DNA of 64,000 bases from an uncultured Fodinibius sp. GTDB lineage: Bacteria; Bacteroidota; Rhodothermia; Balneolales; Balneolaceae. The stretch spans positions 62,001-126,000 of the forward strand of contig CAJXMW010000004.1 of NCBI GenBank assembly GCA_913056235.1, in the 5' to 3' direction. The translations under genes and the position numbers were made by a program. Below, in pieces: positions 45,718-56,898 of the stretch; within the stretch, counting starts at the first letter, position 1; every line of letters begins with the position of its first letter. The notes beneath the pieces were generated by a model. The model made no database searches and was not told the DNA's origin. It worked only from the letters and a program-made list of their open reading frames with translations.

Positions 45718-47040
45718 TTATCTATTTCGGGAATGGGCAAGATAGTAAACCGGCAAGCCCAGCGCTAATATGCCAATTCCCACCAGAGCCCCCCAACCTG
45801 TGAACATGACGCTTGAATAGAGCAAGTACAGGCAGACGAGCATAAAAAGGATGGGGGTAAAAGGGTACAGTGGAACTTGGAAGGCTTGACTGTTGAGTTC
45901 GGATCGATTTCGAAAAATAAGTAGCGAAGCTGTTGTCAGAAGGAAGAAGAACCAAAAGACCGGGGCTGTATAGTCGACCATTGTGGAAACAGCCTCCTGG
46001 GTAAAGGTGCCAAGAATTACAAGAGCGAAACTGATACCACCTTGAACAAGCAGTGCGTTAATAGGGGCATTGTAGGAGCGATTCCATTGTCCAATGTACT
46101 TGAGGAAGGAAAAATCGCGTCCCAGGGCGTAGTTGGTACGGGCACCGGTAATGATCGTAGCATTGGCCGTGGAAAGCGCAGAGATGATCACAATTATGGC
46201 CATTATAAATGATCCTTTAGTACCGAAAATAGCATTTGTAAGTCCAACGCCGATGGTATCGGAGGAGCGAAGCTGCTCGAGCCCCAGCACTTGCAAATAG
46301 GCCGTATTAATAAGCACATATAATAAAGTAATCACAGTGAGTCCCACCAGTAGCACTCGGGTCATATTTTTCCGAACGTCTTTGATCTCAGCGGACAGAT
46401 AAACTCCTTCATTCCATCCGCCATAGGTAAGCAGCACAAAAATCATGGCAGCCCCTGCTGAGCTCGTTCCCGTGCTTGGGGACGTTGCCGGCGAAGCTGC
46501 TTCCATGCCTGATAAAACACCTGCTAACCCACATAGTAACAGGATGCTGACGATAAGAGTCGTCATCATATTTTGGACATTCTTGGACGGTTGTGTGCCT
46601 AGAATATTAAGTCCTGTTAAGACAATGACGGTGAGTCCAGCATAGATGGACGAGCTGTGAGCCCCCAAATCATAAATAACGGAAGCATAATCCCCCAGGA
46701 TAAAGGCGGCAAGGGCAATGGACCCGGTTTGGATCACCGTCATGCGTCCCCACGAAAAAAGAAATCCCAGGGAGGAGCCAAAAGCTTCGGTAAGAAAATA
46801 GTATTCCCCCCCAGCATCGGGCTTGTTGGTCGCCAGTTCGGCGTAACAGAGTGCACCGATGATCGAGATGATGCCGCCGGCTACCCAAAAGGCAATATAG
46901 TGAAGTTCGGTTGCTGAATTTTGAGCTACCATCGAAGGCAGTCGGAAAATGCCAATACCTACGACAATACCTATAATTACAGCTATAGCACTTATGTTAG
47001 TAAATATCTTAAGCGGGGAGCCCGTCTCTGTTTGACTCAT
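45718..47040 (-). CDS. APC superfamily amino acid permease
   Basis: This 440-residue inner membrane transporter has about 12 hydrophobic segments. Segment 1 carries the unwound GVGIFRLPS motif (about 22), and the loop after segment 2 has LCYAELATNKPDAGGEYYFLTEAFG (about 62), both typical of LAT/APC amino acid exchangers. The conserved FVLLTYGGWNEGVYLSAEIKD lies near residue 208. The substrate is a neutral or cationic amino acid by family, not determinable here. It starts at an ATG 43 bp after the methyltransferase-like gene on the same strand; they may form a two-gene unit. Confidence 0.9.
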   Translation of the reverse strand: MSQTETGSPLKIFTNISAIAVIIGIVVGIGIFRLPSMVAQNSATELHYIAFWVAGGIISIIGALCYAELATNKPDAGGEYYFLTEAFGSSLGFLFSWGRMTVIQTGSIALAAFILGDYASVIYDLGAHSSSIYAGLTVIVLTGLNILGTQPSKNVQNMMTTLIVSILLLCGLAGVLSGMEAASPATSPSTGTSSAGAAMIFVLLTYGGWNEGVYLSAEIKDVRKNMTRVLLVGLTVITLLYVLINTAYLQVLGLEQLRSSDTIGVGLTNAIFGTKGSFIMAIIVIISALSTANATIITGARTNYALGRDFSFLKYIGQWNRSYNAPINALLVQGGISFALVILGTFTQEAVSTMVDYTAPVFWFFFLLTTASLLIFRNRSELNSQAFQVPLYPFTPILFMLVCLYLLYSSVMFTGWGALVGIGILALGLPVYYLAHSRNR

Positions 47041-47083
47041 AAAAATTCACAGAAGATTATTAGCCGAAAGCGATTCCCGGAGA

Positions 47084-47932
47084 TTATTGTGAGGCTGTCC
47101 ATTTCATAAAGTTCTTTTCATCTCCGTTGTGACTTTGCATCATGCCCGTTATTTGATTGCCTTCTACGCGTCCGCTTAAAATGTATGTCTGTGATCCGTT
47201 AGTGGCCCGCACCGTAAGACGACGTCCCTGGAGCTGTGCTTTTTTAATAGTATAATTGGTTCCAGTCCCGTCAGACAGGTCGACAGTGATCTCCTGAAAT
47301 TTTTGTTCCACATCCATGGAAAAGTTAGTACCGTTATGTGACCATTTCCACACGCCATCTACTTTAGCGGGAATCACCCAGTAATAGATTTCGTGACTGC
47401 CAGAACCGGTGTTGGTTTCAATAACTTCTTCTTTATCTGGTTTCCATTCTCCCATGTCAAAACTGTGAGAAACGACTTCTGTTCCAGGTTCTAATTTGCT
47501 CAGCAGTTCGGGGCGCAACTTTTTATTTACCGATGGCAGTAGATACATGGTTATTACGGAGGCTTTGCTAAAGTCGGTATTAAAGATGTTGGCCTTCATA
47601 AACATAATTTGGTCATCAACACCGGAGTTGAAGGCATTCTCTCGGGCTTCTGCAATACGTTTGGGATCGAGATCTATGCCGTGGCCGCTGGCTCCGCGCT
47701 TGGCTGCTGCAATAACGATGCGTCCGTCACCGGATCCCAGGTCAATCACATAATCGCTGGGTTGCACGTCAGCCATATCGAGCATCCGTTCTACAACCTT
47801 GTCGGGAGTGGGCACGTAGGGAACATCAAGATCTTGACCAACACTTTGGGAAGGAATAATTAAGAATCCGGCTAAAAGTAGCGCAAGAAAAGCTAAAAGT
47901 TGTTTTAATATTGACTGGAATAGTTTATTCAT
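47084..47932 (-). CDS. exported SAM methyltransferase-fold protein with C-terminal beta domain
   Basis: This 282-residue protein starts best at the ATG at 47932 (the frame also opens at a GTG at 47941). It begins with a strong signal peptide ending near SVGQ (about residue 30), followed by VPYVPTPDKVVERMLDMADV and the class I SAM-binding motif VIDLGSGDGRIVIAAAKRG with GIDLDPKRIAEARENA. The SAM motifs look intact. The last about 100 residues form a separate beta-rich part (NYTIKKAQLQGRRLTVRA, YILSGRVEGNQITGMMQSH). A methyltransferase fold outside the cytosol is odd because SAM is cytosolic; the signal may instead be a membrane anchor. Substrate unknown. Confidence 0.78.
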   Translation of the reverse strand: MNKLFQSILKQLLAFLALLLAGFLIIPSQSVGQDLDVPYVPTPDKVVERMLDMADVQPSDYVIDLGSGDGRIVIAAAKRGASGHGIDLDPKRIAEARENAFNSGVDDQIMFMKANIFNTDFSKASVITMYLLPSVNKKLRPELLSKLEPGTEVVSHSFDMGEWKPDKEEVIETNTGSGSHEIYYWVIPAKVDGVWKWSHNGTNFSMDVEQKFQEITVDLSDGTGTNYTIKKAQLQGRRLTVRATNGSQTYILSGRVEGNQITGMMQSHNGDEKNFMKWTASQ

Positions 47933-49772
<1,840 letters not shown>

Positions 49773-49781
49773 AGGTAACCG

Positions 49782-50201
49782 ATGAATAGTTTTAAAGCGC
49801 AAATTCTGACTCCGGAAGGTTCACTCTTTGATGATGAGGTGACCGGAGTACGTGTACCCGGAGAAATGGGTAGTTTCGAAGTAAAAACGCTTCACGCAAA
49901 TATTATTTCCTCACTCGAAGTGGGCGAAATTCTCGTCCGAAAAGCTACCGGCGATGAGCAGAGGTTTGCTGTCACCGGTGGTTTTGTGGAAGTGGTCGAC
50001 AACAAGCTAACCCTGCTTGCTGAAGCTGCGGAACCGGTTGAAGAGATTGATGTTGAGCGTGCCAAGGAAGCCAAGGACCGGGCGAAGACTCGTTTAGACG
50101 AGGAAGACCCGGACATTGACAAAGAACGTGCTCGCAAGGCGTTAGAGCGAGCGGAAAACCGACTCAGGCTTTCTATCGAGGTCACTTCAAAGATGCAGTA
50201 A
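49782..50201 (+). CDS. atpC: F1 ATP synthase subunit epsilon
   Basis: This 139-residue protein is the central-stalk subunit that couples rotation and can inhibit ATP hydrolysis. The N-terminal beta sandwich (ILTPEGSLFDDEVTGVRVPGEMGSFEV) is complete, with GGFVEVVDNKLTLLAEAAE closing it. The C-terminal helical hairpin (about 90-139) is rich in Arg, Glu and Ala and includes RARKALERAENRLRL. It starts 9 bp after atpD and ends before a strong terminator, so atpDC is a closed two-gene unit. Confidence 0.94.
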   Translation: MNSFKAQILTPEGSLFDDEVTGVRVPGEMGSFEVKTLHANIISSLEVGEILVRKATGDEQRFAVTGGFVEVVDNKLTLLAEAAEPVEEIDVERAKEAKDRAKTRLDEEDPDIDKERARKALERAENRLRLSIEVTSKMQ

Positions 50202-50228
50202 TTATCTTTTCTACTTGATAACTTCTTT

Positions 50229-50258
50229 AAGGCGACCTCAACAGGGGTCGCCTTTTTT
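50229..50258 (+). terminator. intrinsic terminator after atpC
   Basis: AAGGCGACC pairs with GGTCGCCTT (9 bp, extendable by two G-U/C-G pairs) and is followed by TTTTTT, 28 bp past the atpC stop. Confidence 0.9.
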
Positions 50259-50387
50259 ATTTGGGTTGACAAAACACCGCTAAGGTGAGCAGATTTCCGC
50301 AGATTATAGAATCTCATCTTGTGTCAATGTACTGCTTGGAACGAGTATAGTTCTGATATGAATATAACCTAGTGTAAAAGGTATACC

Positions 50388-50412
50388 CGTTCAGTCGCAG
50401 AGCAACTGAACG
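50388..50412 (-). terminator. hairpin downstream of PBP1A gene
   Basis: CGTTCAGT and ACTGAACG pair over 8 bp, extendable across one mismatch to a 3-base loop. It lies 30 bp past the stop of the minus-strand penicillin-binding protein gene. The following T-run on the minus strand is weak, so termination strength is uncertain. Confidence 0.45.
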
Positions 50413-50441
50413 AGCTAAGTAGAGTACTCATACTTATCAAA

Positions 50442-52805
50442 CTACCAGCTGATACGCCCGCTACCGGTCTCACTTTTGGCACTGTCAGGATCTTGTGGCA
50501 TCACAAAGCCAGGAGGCGATTCAAAGGCTTCGTAGCTCCACGGAGCTTTGGGATCAGCCGTGGCAAGGTTTATAAACTTACCTACAATTGGTAAAGCAGA
50601 GCGAGCGCCCTGCCCAATGTAGGTATCTTGTGGGAAACGAATCATCCTGTTTTTGCCGCCCACCCAGGCGCCCATCGTGATATGGGGCATCATTGCGATA
50701 AACCAGTTGTCGGCACTATTTTGGGTGGTACCCGTTTTACCGGCTACATCCTGGCGCACCCCATAGACATTTCTCAGTCGAACGCCGGTTCCGTAATAGT
50801 CTTCACCACCGCGAATTACACCACGCATCATGTCCACCATCATATAGGCAGTTTCGGGACTGATAACTTCCTGGGTATAATTTTCATGATATTCCTTGAT
50901 TACATTCCCTTCCTTATCCTCAATGCGTGTTACAGCAATAGGATCTATATGCACGCCTTCATTGGCAAAGGTCGTGTATGCACTTACCATCTCAAGGAGT
51001 GAAACTTCGGCTGTACCAAGTGCAATAGATGGGTACGGAGGGGTGTCTGACATATCGATCCCCATGTTCGAGGCCATTTGCTTAATTTTGCGCGCAGCAG
51101 GTTCGAGCTCTTCAAGTTTAGTGGTATTAGGAGCTCCTGAAAGTTCCGGCAGCAAACGTACGGTTACATTATTCAAGCTGCGAGCCAGAGCTTGGCGCAA
51201 AGGTACCATCTTGGGCCCGGATGGGATGTGTGGATCTTTGGGCTTCCAAGCGTTACCGGCGCGATCATAAAATACGCTCGGATATTTCGAAAATTTATGA
51301 TATGGTTTATAGCCATTGTCGATAGCTACGGAATAGACAAATGGTTTAAAGGTTGAACCGGCCTGACGCTGCGATTGATATACGTGATCAAACTGTACGT
51401 TGCCGTAGTCAGAACCACCTACCCATGCCAAAATATTTCCATTATTCGGATCGACACTCACAAAACCGGCTTCAAGTCGTGTTTCTGCTCGCTTAACAGA
51501 ATCAACAAATGCACTGTCGTTCATAAGTTTCTGAAAAACAACCGATTCTTGGTCGGTATCATATTTAGAAAAAGCGTTTTTATATCGATCTGTCTTGCGG
51601 ATAAATTCCCTGAGAAATCCAGGATGTTTTTTCCACAAACGGGCCATGTAGTTCCCTTTTTCAATAGCCTCTTTACATCTGGCAAGCGAATTTTCTGTAG
51701 CTCCGGGATTCCATCCCGTGGTCCATTCACATTCATAGATGGTTTGCAGAGAATCCAACTTGGTGCGTAATGCGCGCTCAGCATCTCGCTGTAAACGTGA
51801 ATCTATAGTTGTATGTATCGTCAACCCATCAGTGTACAGGTTGTAGCCATTTTCGTTGAGCCATTTGTCTACTTTTTGCCGAACATATTGCCCAAAATAC
51901 CGGTTTTCCTGGCCCGTTTTGGAAGGAGGTTGGTAGTTGAGTGCAATTGGTTCCTGCTGCAGCTTCTCATATACCGCATCACTAATAAATCCGCGTTTGT
52001 TAAGCAGGTATAGTACCGTATTGCGGCGATTTTTAGCATGATCAGGATTAATCCGTGGATTGTATAGATAAATGGCGTTTAGTGACCCCACCAAGGTCGC
52101 GGCTTGTGCAATGGTCAGATCTTCGGCTGGTTTGCCGTAATGCGTTTGGGCAGCTGACTCTATCCCATATGCGCTATTGGGAAACTCTACCGTATTAAGG
52201 TACATTTCGATGATCTCGCGCTTGGTATAATTCTGCTCAATATCTACGGCGGTAATCATCTCACGTAACTTGCGGATAATCGAAAAATCACGGCCAATTT
52301 TCTTATAGAGGTTTCTGGCCAGCTGTTGGGTGATGGTGGATCCACCCTGCACACGACCGTTGATCAAGTGCCAGGGCACGGCCAGCGTACGAATCATATC
52401 AATACCCCAGTGTGTATAAAAGCGATGATCCTCAGTTGCAATCAGTGCATCAACCACGTGGGGAGAAATTTCCTCAATGGGTACATAGGTGCGATTCTCG
52501 GTGTAATATCGATCCAGAACCACACCGTCGCGACTTACGAGTTCAGAGGCTACGGCCGTTTGGGGATTTTCCAGATCCTGCACAGAAGGGAGTCCCTGAA
52601 AAAGATAGATAGTAAAGCCGGTAAGGCCGATGATAAGGATACTCGCAGCAATACCGGCCCACTTAAACAATTTTTTCTTATTTTTTTGCCATTGCGAGGA
52701 CTCAGAATCTTTGCTGTTACCGTTCTTCTCGTTGGCTTTCTTTCGCCGATATTCCGGATCGTTGAAATAGCGATCCATATCGTGATCGAAATCTGAATTA
52801 CTCAT
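50442..52805 (-). CDS. class A penicillin-binding protein (PBP1A-like)
   Basis: This 787-residue bifunctional enzyme polymerises and cross-links peptidoglycan in the periplasm. After a charged cytosolic N-terminus (about 1-48) there is one anchor helix (about 49-70). The GT51 glycosyltransferase domain has the catalytic Glu in EDHRFYTHWGID (about 124) and GGSTITQQLARN. The transpeptidase domain has AGSTFKPF with the active Ser (about 487), SLNN (about 542) and KTGTTQNSADNWF (about 690). The LpxH-like gene directly upstream ends one base before it, so the two and the polyprenyl synthase form one envelope operon. Confidence 0.95.
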   Translation of the reverse strand: MSNSDFDHDMDRYFNDPEYRRKKANEKNGNSKDSESSQWQKNKKKLFKWAGIAASILIIGLTGFTIYLFQGLPSVQDLENPQTAVASELVSRDGVVLDRYYTENRTYVPIEEISPHVVDALIATEDHRFYTHWGIDMIRTLAVPWHLINGRVQGGSTITQQLARNLYKKIGRDFSIIRKLREMITAVDIEQNYTKREIIEMYLNTVEFPNSAYGIESAAQTHYGKPAEDLTIAQAATLVGSLNAIYLYNPRINPDHAKNRRNTVLYLLNKRGFISDAVYEKLQQEPIALNYQPPSKTGQENRYFGQYVRQKVDKWLNENGYNLYTDGLTIHTTIDSRLQRDAERALRTKLDSLQTIYECEWTTGWNPGATENSLARCKEAIEKGNYMARLWKKHPGFLREFIRKTDRYKNAFSKYDTDQESVVFQKLMNDSAFVDSVKRAETRLEAGFVSVDPNNGNILAWVGGSDYGNVQFDHVYQSQRQAGSTFKPFVYSVAIDNGYKPYHKFSKYPSVFYDRAGNAWKPKDPHIPSGPKMVPLRQALARSLNNVTVRLLPELSGAPNTTKLEELEPAARKIKQMASNMGIDMSDTPPYPSIALGTAEVSLLEMVSAYTTFANEGVHIDPIAVTRIEDKEGNVIKEYHENYTQEVISPETAYMMVDMMRGVIRGGEDYYGTGVRLRNVYGVRQDVAGKTGTTQNSADNWFIAMMPHITMGAWVGGKNRMIRFPQDTYIGQGARSALPIVGKFINLATADPKAPWSYEAFESPPGFVMPQDPDSAKSETGSGRISW

Positions 52806-53588
52806 TTAGGTTGTTGTCTCAAATTGAGTTAAGGACTGCATTTCAGGCTCCCAATTAACGAGAGAAATGCCGTCATTATTATAATATACCATCGTTCGAT
52901 GATGACAAAAGGTACCCAAATTTATATAGGTTCCGAAGGTAAATTGTTTCTGCCGTGGAATATGATCATGTCCGCAGAGAATGATGTCAATTTCAGTATC
53001 ATTCAGTTGCTCAGCAGCCCATTGGTTTAACTTATCTGCCTTTCTGGGCCCCTCGTCAAACTGCCGGGTTAATCGCGAAAAATATTTCATCAACTTAATA
53101 CCTGTTTTGGGCGAAAAGAGTGACCGGAACAATGCTATAAAATGCTTATTTCGCAAGATCTGATGCATAAAAGGACGCTTAAGGTCATAGCGGTTATCTG
53201 CCAGCCCGTCGCCGTGAAGCGTCATAATTGTATCACCATTCAGGGTAAAGGTGTGCTGCTCGTGTTCTACGTAAAATCCCCGGTTTGTAAGATGATCAAG
53301 CGTCCAGTTGTCGTGATTGCCGGTGATGTAGAGCGTGGGCCCAAGTTCATTGTTGTAGCTTTCAAATCGATCCAAAAGGTGCCGGGCAAGATCAGGTACA
53401 ACGCCGGGATATTCCATCCAGTAGTCGAACAGGTCGCCGAGAATGGCCAATTGAATTTGGTTGCGCTGACAGTAATTAATCAGCTGGATAAAATCGGATT
53501 CTATGCGCTCGTTTTCCTCCTCTGAAAAACCACCCAGATGTGCATCAGAAACAAATAAAACAGGAGATTGAAGGGCCGGCTTGTTCAT
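52806..53588 (-). CDS. UDP-2,3-diacylglucosamine diphosphatase-like metallophosphoesterase (LpxH-like)
   Basis: This 260-residue calcineurin-fold protein shows the dinuclear metal motifs VSDAHLGG (about 14), LGDLFDYWMEYP (about 53), TGNHDNW (about 94), HGDG (about 128) and CGHDHIPR (about 202). The spacing and the FDYW segment match LpxH, which cuts UDP-2,3-diacylglucosamine to lipid X in lipid A synthesis; LpxH-like proteins without that role also exist. The frame opens at a TTG at 53591, but the ATG at 53588 is better. It abuts the PBP1A gene and lies 6 bp after the polyprenyl synthase gene. Confidence 0.85.
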   Translation of the reverse strand: MNKPALQSPVLFVSDAHLGGFSEEENERIESDFIQLINYCQRNQIQLAILGDLFDYWMEYPGVVPDLARHLLDRFESYNNELGPTLYITGNHDNWTLDHLTNRGFYVEHEQHTFTLNGDTIMTLHGDGLADNRYDLKRPFMHQILRNKHFIALFRSLFSPKTGIKLMKYFSRLTRQFDEGPRKADKLNQWAAEQLNDTEIDIILCGHDHIPRQKQFTFGTYINLGTFCHHRTMVYYNNDGISLVNWEPEMQSLTQFETTT

Positions 53589-53594
53589 CAAGGC

Positions 53595-54614
53595 TTACTT
53601 TTTCCGCTCAATAATAAACTTGATGAGGTTTTCGAATGATTCCCGTTCCGGTGATTGGGGTAGTGTTGAAAGCTCATCAAGCGCACGGTTGGCGTAATCG
53701 TTCATGATGGATCGCGCGTAGTCCATGCCACCTTTTTCGTGCACAAACTGCACGATTCTTTCGATTTCATCTTTACTCTTCTTGCGCTTCCACATCAGGT
53801 GACGAATGCGAATGGTCTCCATTAAAGAGGCATTTTCCAGGGCTTTAATAAAGGGCAGTGTTACCTTGCGCTCCTGGATGTCGTTGCGTTTTGGCTTGCC
53901 GATATCGTCCACACCGTAATCAAACAGGTCATCGCGAATCTGGAACGCGATACCGGTATTCATCCCAATATCGTGCATTTTTTGATGGATTTCTTCATCA
54001 TCAGAAGTAGAGATAGCTCCGCACTCACAACAGGCAGCAATGAGGCTGGCTGTTTTTTCTGAGATGACCTTGAAATAATATTCCTCGTCCATATTAAACA
54101 GCCGGGCAGCCTTGAATTGACGCAATTCGCCCTCACTCATTTTCTTTACTGCATCCGACAGCACCTTTAACAACTTAAACTCTTCATAATCCAGCGCCGT
54201 GAGCAGTCCTTTTGAAAGAAGGAAATCACCAAGCAGTACCCCCGCTTTGTTTGTCCATACTTTGTTAATGCTCAAAAATCCCCGGCGGATTTCAGCCTCG
54301 TCAACCACATCATCGTGAATGAGGGTAGCGGTATGTAGCAGTTCAATCATTGTAGCGGCTACATAGCTGCGCTCGGTAACATCTCCAAACAGTTGGGCCG
54401 ACATAAACACCAGGGTGGGACGAATTTCCTTGCCTTTCTGCCGCAGCAGATACTGCACAATTTTGTCCAGTACAAACACATCGGTTCGCAGTGCCTGTTT
54501 GTAAAAAGTTCGGAACTCAGAGAGATTCTCAGATACAGGGTTGGTAATCTCTTTTAGAGTCTTCTTTCCATTCCGCTTAAAATTTGTCGCTTGTTCTAAT
54601 TGGGTGTCTATCAT
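53595..54614 (-). CDS. trans-polyprenyl diphosphate synthase
   Basis: This 339-residue enzyme extends an allylic diphosphate with isopentenyl diphosphate. The first aspartate-rich motif is LIHDDVVDEAEIRRG (about 98) and the second IRDDLFDYG (about 227), with GKEIRPTL and KVTLPFI also present. Small residues before the first motif suggest a long product such as octaprenyl (quinone side chain) diphosphate, but the chain length is inference. It starts at an ATG and heads the operon with the LpxH-like and PBP1A genes. It is divergent from pgi. Confidence 0.92.
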   Translation of the reverse strand: MIDTQLEQATNFKRNGKKTLKEITNPVSENLSEFRTFYKQALRTDVFVLDKIVQYLLRQKGKEIRPTLVFMSAQLFGDVTERSYVAATMIELLHTATLIHDDVVDEAEIRRGFLSINKVWTNKAGVLLGDFLLSKGLLTALDYEEFKLLKVLSDAVKKMSEGELRQFKAARLFNMDEEYYFKVISEKTASLIAACCECGAISTSDDEEIHQKMHDIGMNTGIAFQIRDDLFDYGVDDIGKPKRNDIQERKVTLPFIKALENASLMETIRIRHLMWKRKKSKDEIERIVQFVHEKGGMDYARSIMNDYANRALDELSTLPQSPERESFENLIKFIIERKK

Positions 54615-54827
54615 TTACCTGGTACGGGAGACTTTATGAGTGGTGATGACAAGCCTGCTTTGCAAGTTTTTCGGATCTCTAATATTGTAAGATAACCTAT
54701 ATTTAAATGACACCTAATATACTTGACTTCAATGAGCTTCTCCACATCCAATTTTATATTAAATGGGTGACCAAATAACTCCAGCGTTTTCCTGAAAATT
54801 AAAGTTTTATACTCGCATCATTTCTAA

Positions 54828-54835
54828 TACCTTTG
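54828..54835 (+). promoter_or_regulatory. candidate -7 box for pgi
   Basis: TACCTTTG, identical to the box before ald, lies 55 bp before the pgi start. The -33 position reads AAAGTTTT, which is only a partial fit. Confidence 0.35.
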
Positions 54836-54890
54836 TTCAGTGAAAATAGGGGTAAACTGAAAGATAATTGTAACTATTTTTTGATGACCA

Positions 54891-56180
54891 ATGATTGAAG
54901 TAGATGTTAGTCGTGCCAAACAGTTTTTAACGGATGCCGAGTTTGCCGATGCACATAGCCAAGCAAAGGAATCATTTTCTACCGTAATTAATAAGACTGG
55001 CAAAGGTGCGGAATGGTTGGGGTGGAGAGATATGCTTGAGGATCCCAATGACGCCAAACTTGAGCAACTTGACAGCCTAGCTTCCGACATCCGGGCTGAT
55101 GCGGATGTGTTTATCGTTTGCGGAATCGGTGGTTCATATTTGGGAGCCCGGGCAGTAATAGATGCACTCTCAGATTTTTTTGGCCATAATGGTCCGGAGA
55201 TATTGTATGCCGGGCACAACATGAGCGGTAAATACTTGGAAGAACTGCTGGAGTACCTCGACCAGTCCAACGAGGAAGGCGAACCCAAAAGCGTATACCT
55301 GAATGTGATTTCGAAGTCCGGGACCACCCTCGAAACGGCACTTTCTTTTCGGATGATCCGTAACTGGATGGAGCAAAAATATCCCGATGATGTTCACGAT
55401 CGTATTATCTGTACCACCAGTGCCGAGGGGGGAGCTTTAAATGAGCTGATCAAAGAAAATGGGTATCAGAAATTTGTTATTCCGGATGATGTAGGCGGAC
55501 GTTTTTCCGTGCTGACTCCGGTAGGCTTGTTGCCAATTGCTGTTGCAGGAATCGATATTCGCACATTATTTTATGAGGCGGTATCGAAGTACGAGGAGTT
55601 AGACCAGAATCCCGAAACTGTTATTGAATATGCGGCAGTGAAATACGCCTTGTTTGAGAAAGGTAAAACGGTGGATGTGTTAACTTCATTTGAACCTCAG
55701 TTACGGTCGCTCGGTGGTTGGTTACAGCAATTGCTTGGGGAAAGTGAAGGCAAAGAGGGCAAAGGTATGTTCCCGGCTGTTGCGACGTATTCTACCGACT
55801 TGCACAGCCTGGGCCAGTTTATGCAGCAGGGTCCCCGTAATTTGATGGAGACTTTTTTGATTATTGATTCCCCGCCTAATGGTGTTACCGTTGAAGAGAT
55901 GGATGGCGACCATGATGGACTTAATTACTTGTCGGGCCGTTCATTCCAGGATATTAATCACCGGGCATTTGAAGGTACCCTGAAGGCACATACCGAAGGC
56001 GGGGTACCCACGGTGGTGGTGACGTTAAATAAATTGAATGCCCAGCATATTGGGGAGTTTATCTACTTTTACGAGTTACTAACGGCTATTTATTGCTACT
56101 GTCTTGGCGTAATTCCATTCAACCAGCCGGGCGTAGAAAACTATAAAAGAGAAATGTATAAACTTTTGGGTAAGAAATAG
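54891..56180 (+). CDS. pgi: glucose-6-phosphate isomerase
   Basis: This 429-residue enzyme interconverts glucose 6-phosphate and fructose 6-phosphate, in the cytosol. It is of the shorter (about 430-450) bacterial type. Signatures: FIVCGIGGSYLGARAVIDAL (about 80), SKSGTTLETALSFR (about 143, phosphate binding), GGRFSVLTPVGLLPIAVAGI (about 203) and QPGVENYKREMYKLLG at the end with the catalytic Lys. It starts at an ATG and is followed after 3 bases by the deoxynucleoside kinase gene. Confidence 0.96.
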   Translation: MIEVDVSRAKQFLTDAEFADAHSQAKESFSTVINKTGKGAEWLGWRDMLEDPNDAKLEQLDSLASDIRADADVFIVCGIGGSYLGARAVIDALSDFFGHNGPEILYAGHNMSGKYLEELLEYLDQSNEEGEPKSVYLNVISKSGTTLETALSFRMIRNWMEQKYPDDVHDRIICTTSAEGGALNELIKENGYQKFVIPDDVGGRFSVLTPVGLLPIAVAGIDIRTLFYEAVSKYEELDQNPETVIEYAAVKYALFEKGKTVDVLTSFEPQLRSLGGWLQQLLGESEGKEGKGMFPAVATYSTDLHSLGQFMQQGPRNLMETFLIIDSPPNGVTVEEMDGDHDGLNYLSGRSFQDINHRAFEGTLKAHTEGGVPTVVVTLNKLNAQHIGEFIYFYELLTAIYCYCLGVIPFNQPGVENYKREMYKLLGKK

Positions 56181-56183
56181 ATC

Positions 56184-56852
56184 ATGACTGATAATATTGA
56201 AGATCAACTTTCTGCGGATGTTGGAGCAGATGACCTCAAGTTTATTGCGGTTGCTGGTAATATCGGTGCTGGTAAATCATCCCTGACAGGCCTGCTAGCT
56301 AAGCATTTTGGCTGGGAGGCGTTTTACGAATCGGTGGATGACAATCCATATCTCTCAGATTTCTACGATGATATGCGTCGGTGGAGTTTCAACTTACAGA
56401 TTTATTTTCTGTCCAGTCGCTTTCGGCATCAAAAACAGATGATCGAAAAGGAGGGACGTTTTGTGCAGGACCGAACTATTTATGAGGATGTGGAGATTTT
56501 TGCCAAAAACCTGCATAACATGGGTCTGATGAGCGACCGTGATTTTGCAAACTATGAGGCCCTCTTCGAAGAGATGACTAACTACCTGCAAGAGCCGAGT
56601 CTGTTAATATATATTCGCGCGCAGGTACCCACACTAGTCCAGCAGATTCAACAGCGAGGCCGCGATTATGAAAACACTATTCGCATCGAATATTTAGAAC
56701 GCTTGAACCGTTTGTATGAGGACTGGATCGAACGTTATCCCCACGAGAAGCTTATTATCGATACTGATGATCTCGATTTCGTTAATAATGACGAAGACCT
56801 TGGGCAGATTATTGAACTCGTTGAGCAGCGATTATTTGGCCTGTTTAATTGA
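56184..56852 (+). CDS. deoxynucleoside kinase
   Basis: This 222-residue kinase phosphorylates deoxynucleosides for salvage. The P-loop is VAGNIGAGKSSLTGLLAKHF (about 24), followed by FYESVDDNPYLSDFY, a substrate-binding glutamate segment, and the DRT-type motif VQDRTIYEDVEIFAK (about 94). The lid is RIEYLERLNRLYEDWI. It resembles bacterial deoxyadenosine/deoxyguanosine kinases; base preference is open. The 20-residue N-terminal extension is acidic. It follows pgi by 3 bp and is probably cotranscribed with it; the next operon has its own promoter. Confidence 0.9.
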   Translation: MTDNIEDQLSADVGADDLKFIAVAGNIGAGKSSLTGLLAKHFGWEAFYESVDDNPYLSDFYDDMRRWSFNLQIYFLSSRFRHQKQMIEKEGRFVQDRTIYEDVEIFAKNLHNMGLMSDRDFANYEALFEEMTNYLQEPSLLIYIRAQVPTLVQQIQQRGRDYENTIRIEYLERLNRLYEDWIERYPHEKLIIDTDDLDFVNNDEDLGQIIELVEQRLFGLFN

Positions 56853-56883
56853 TTGCAGGTAAATTCAAATATTCATATTTTTG
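56853..56883 (+). promoter_or_regulatory. promoter of the yceD-rpmF-plsX-fab operon
   Basis: TTG (56853-56855) is followed after exactly 20 bases by TATTTTTG (56876-56883), a full match to the Bacteroidota -33/-7 consensus. Transcription would begin about 56890, leaving a leader of about 10 bases before the ATG at 56899. The TTG inside the -7 box cannot then be the start codon of yceD. This is the best promoter match in the window. Confidence 0.6.
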
Positions 56884-56898
56884 GGAACTATTGCGGAT

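Noticed and set aside
52326-52796. 156-residue plus-strand frame opposite the PBP1A gene
   Set aside because: It is antisense to the glycosyltransferase domain, whose catalytic motifs are intact.
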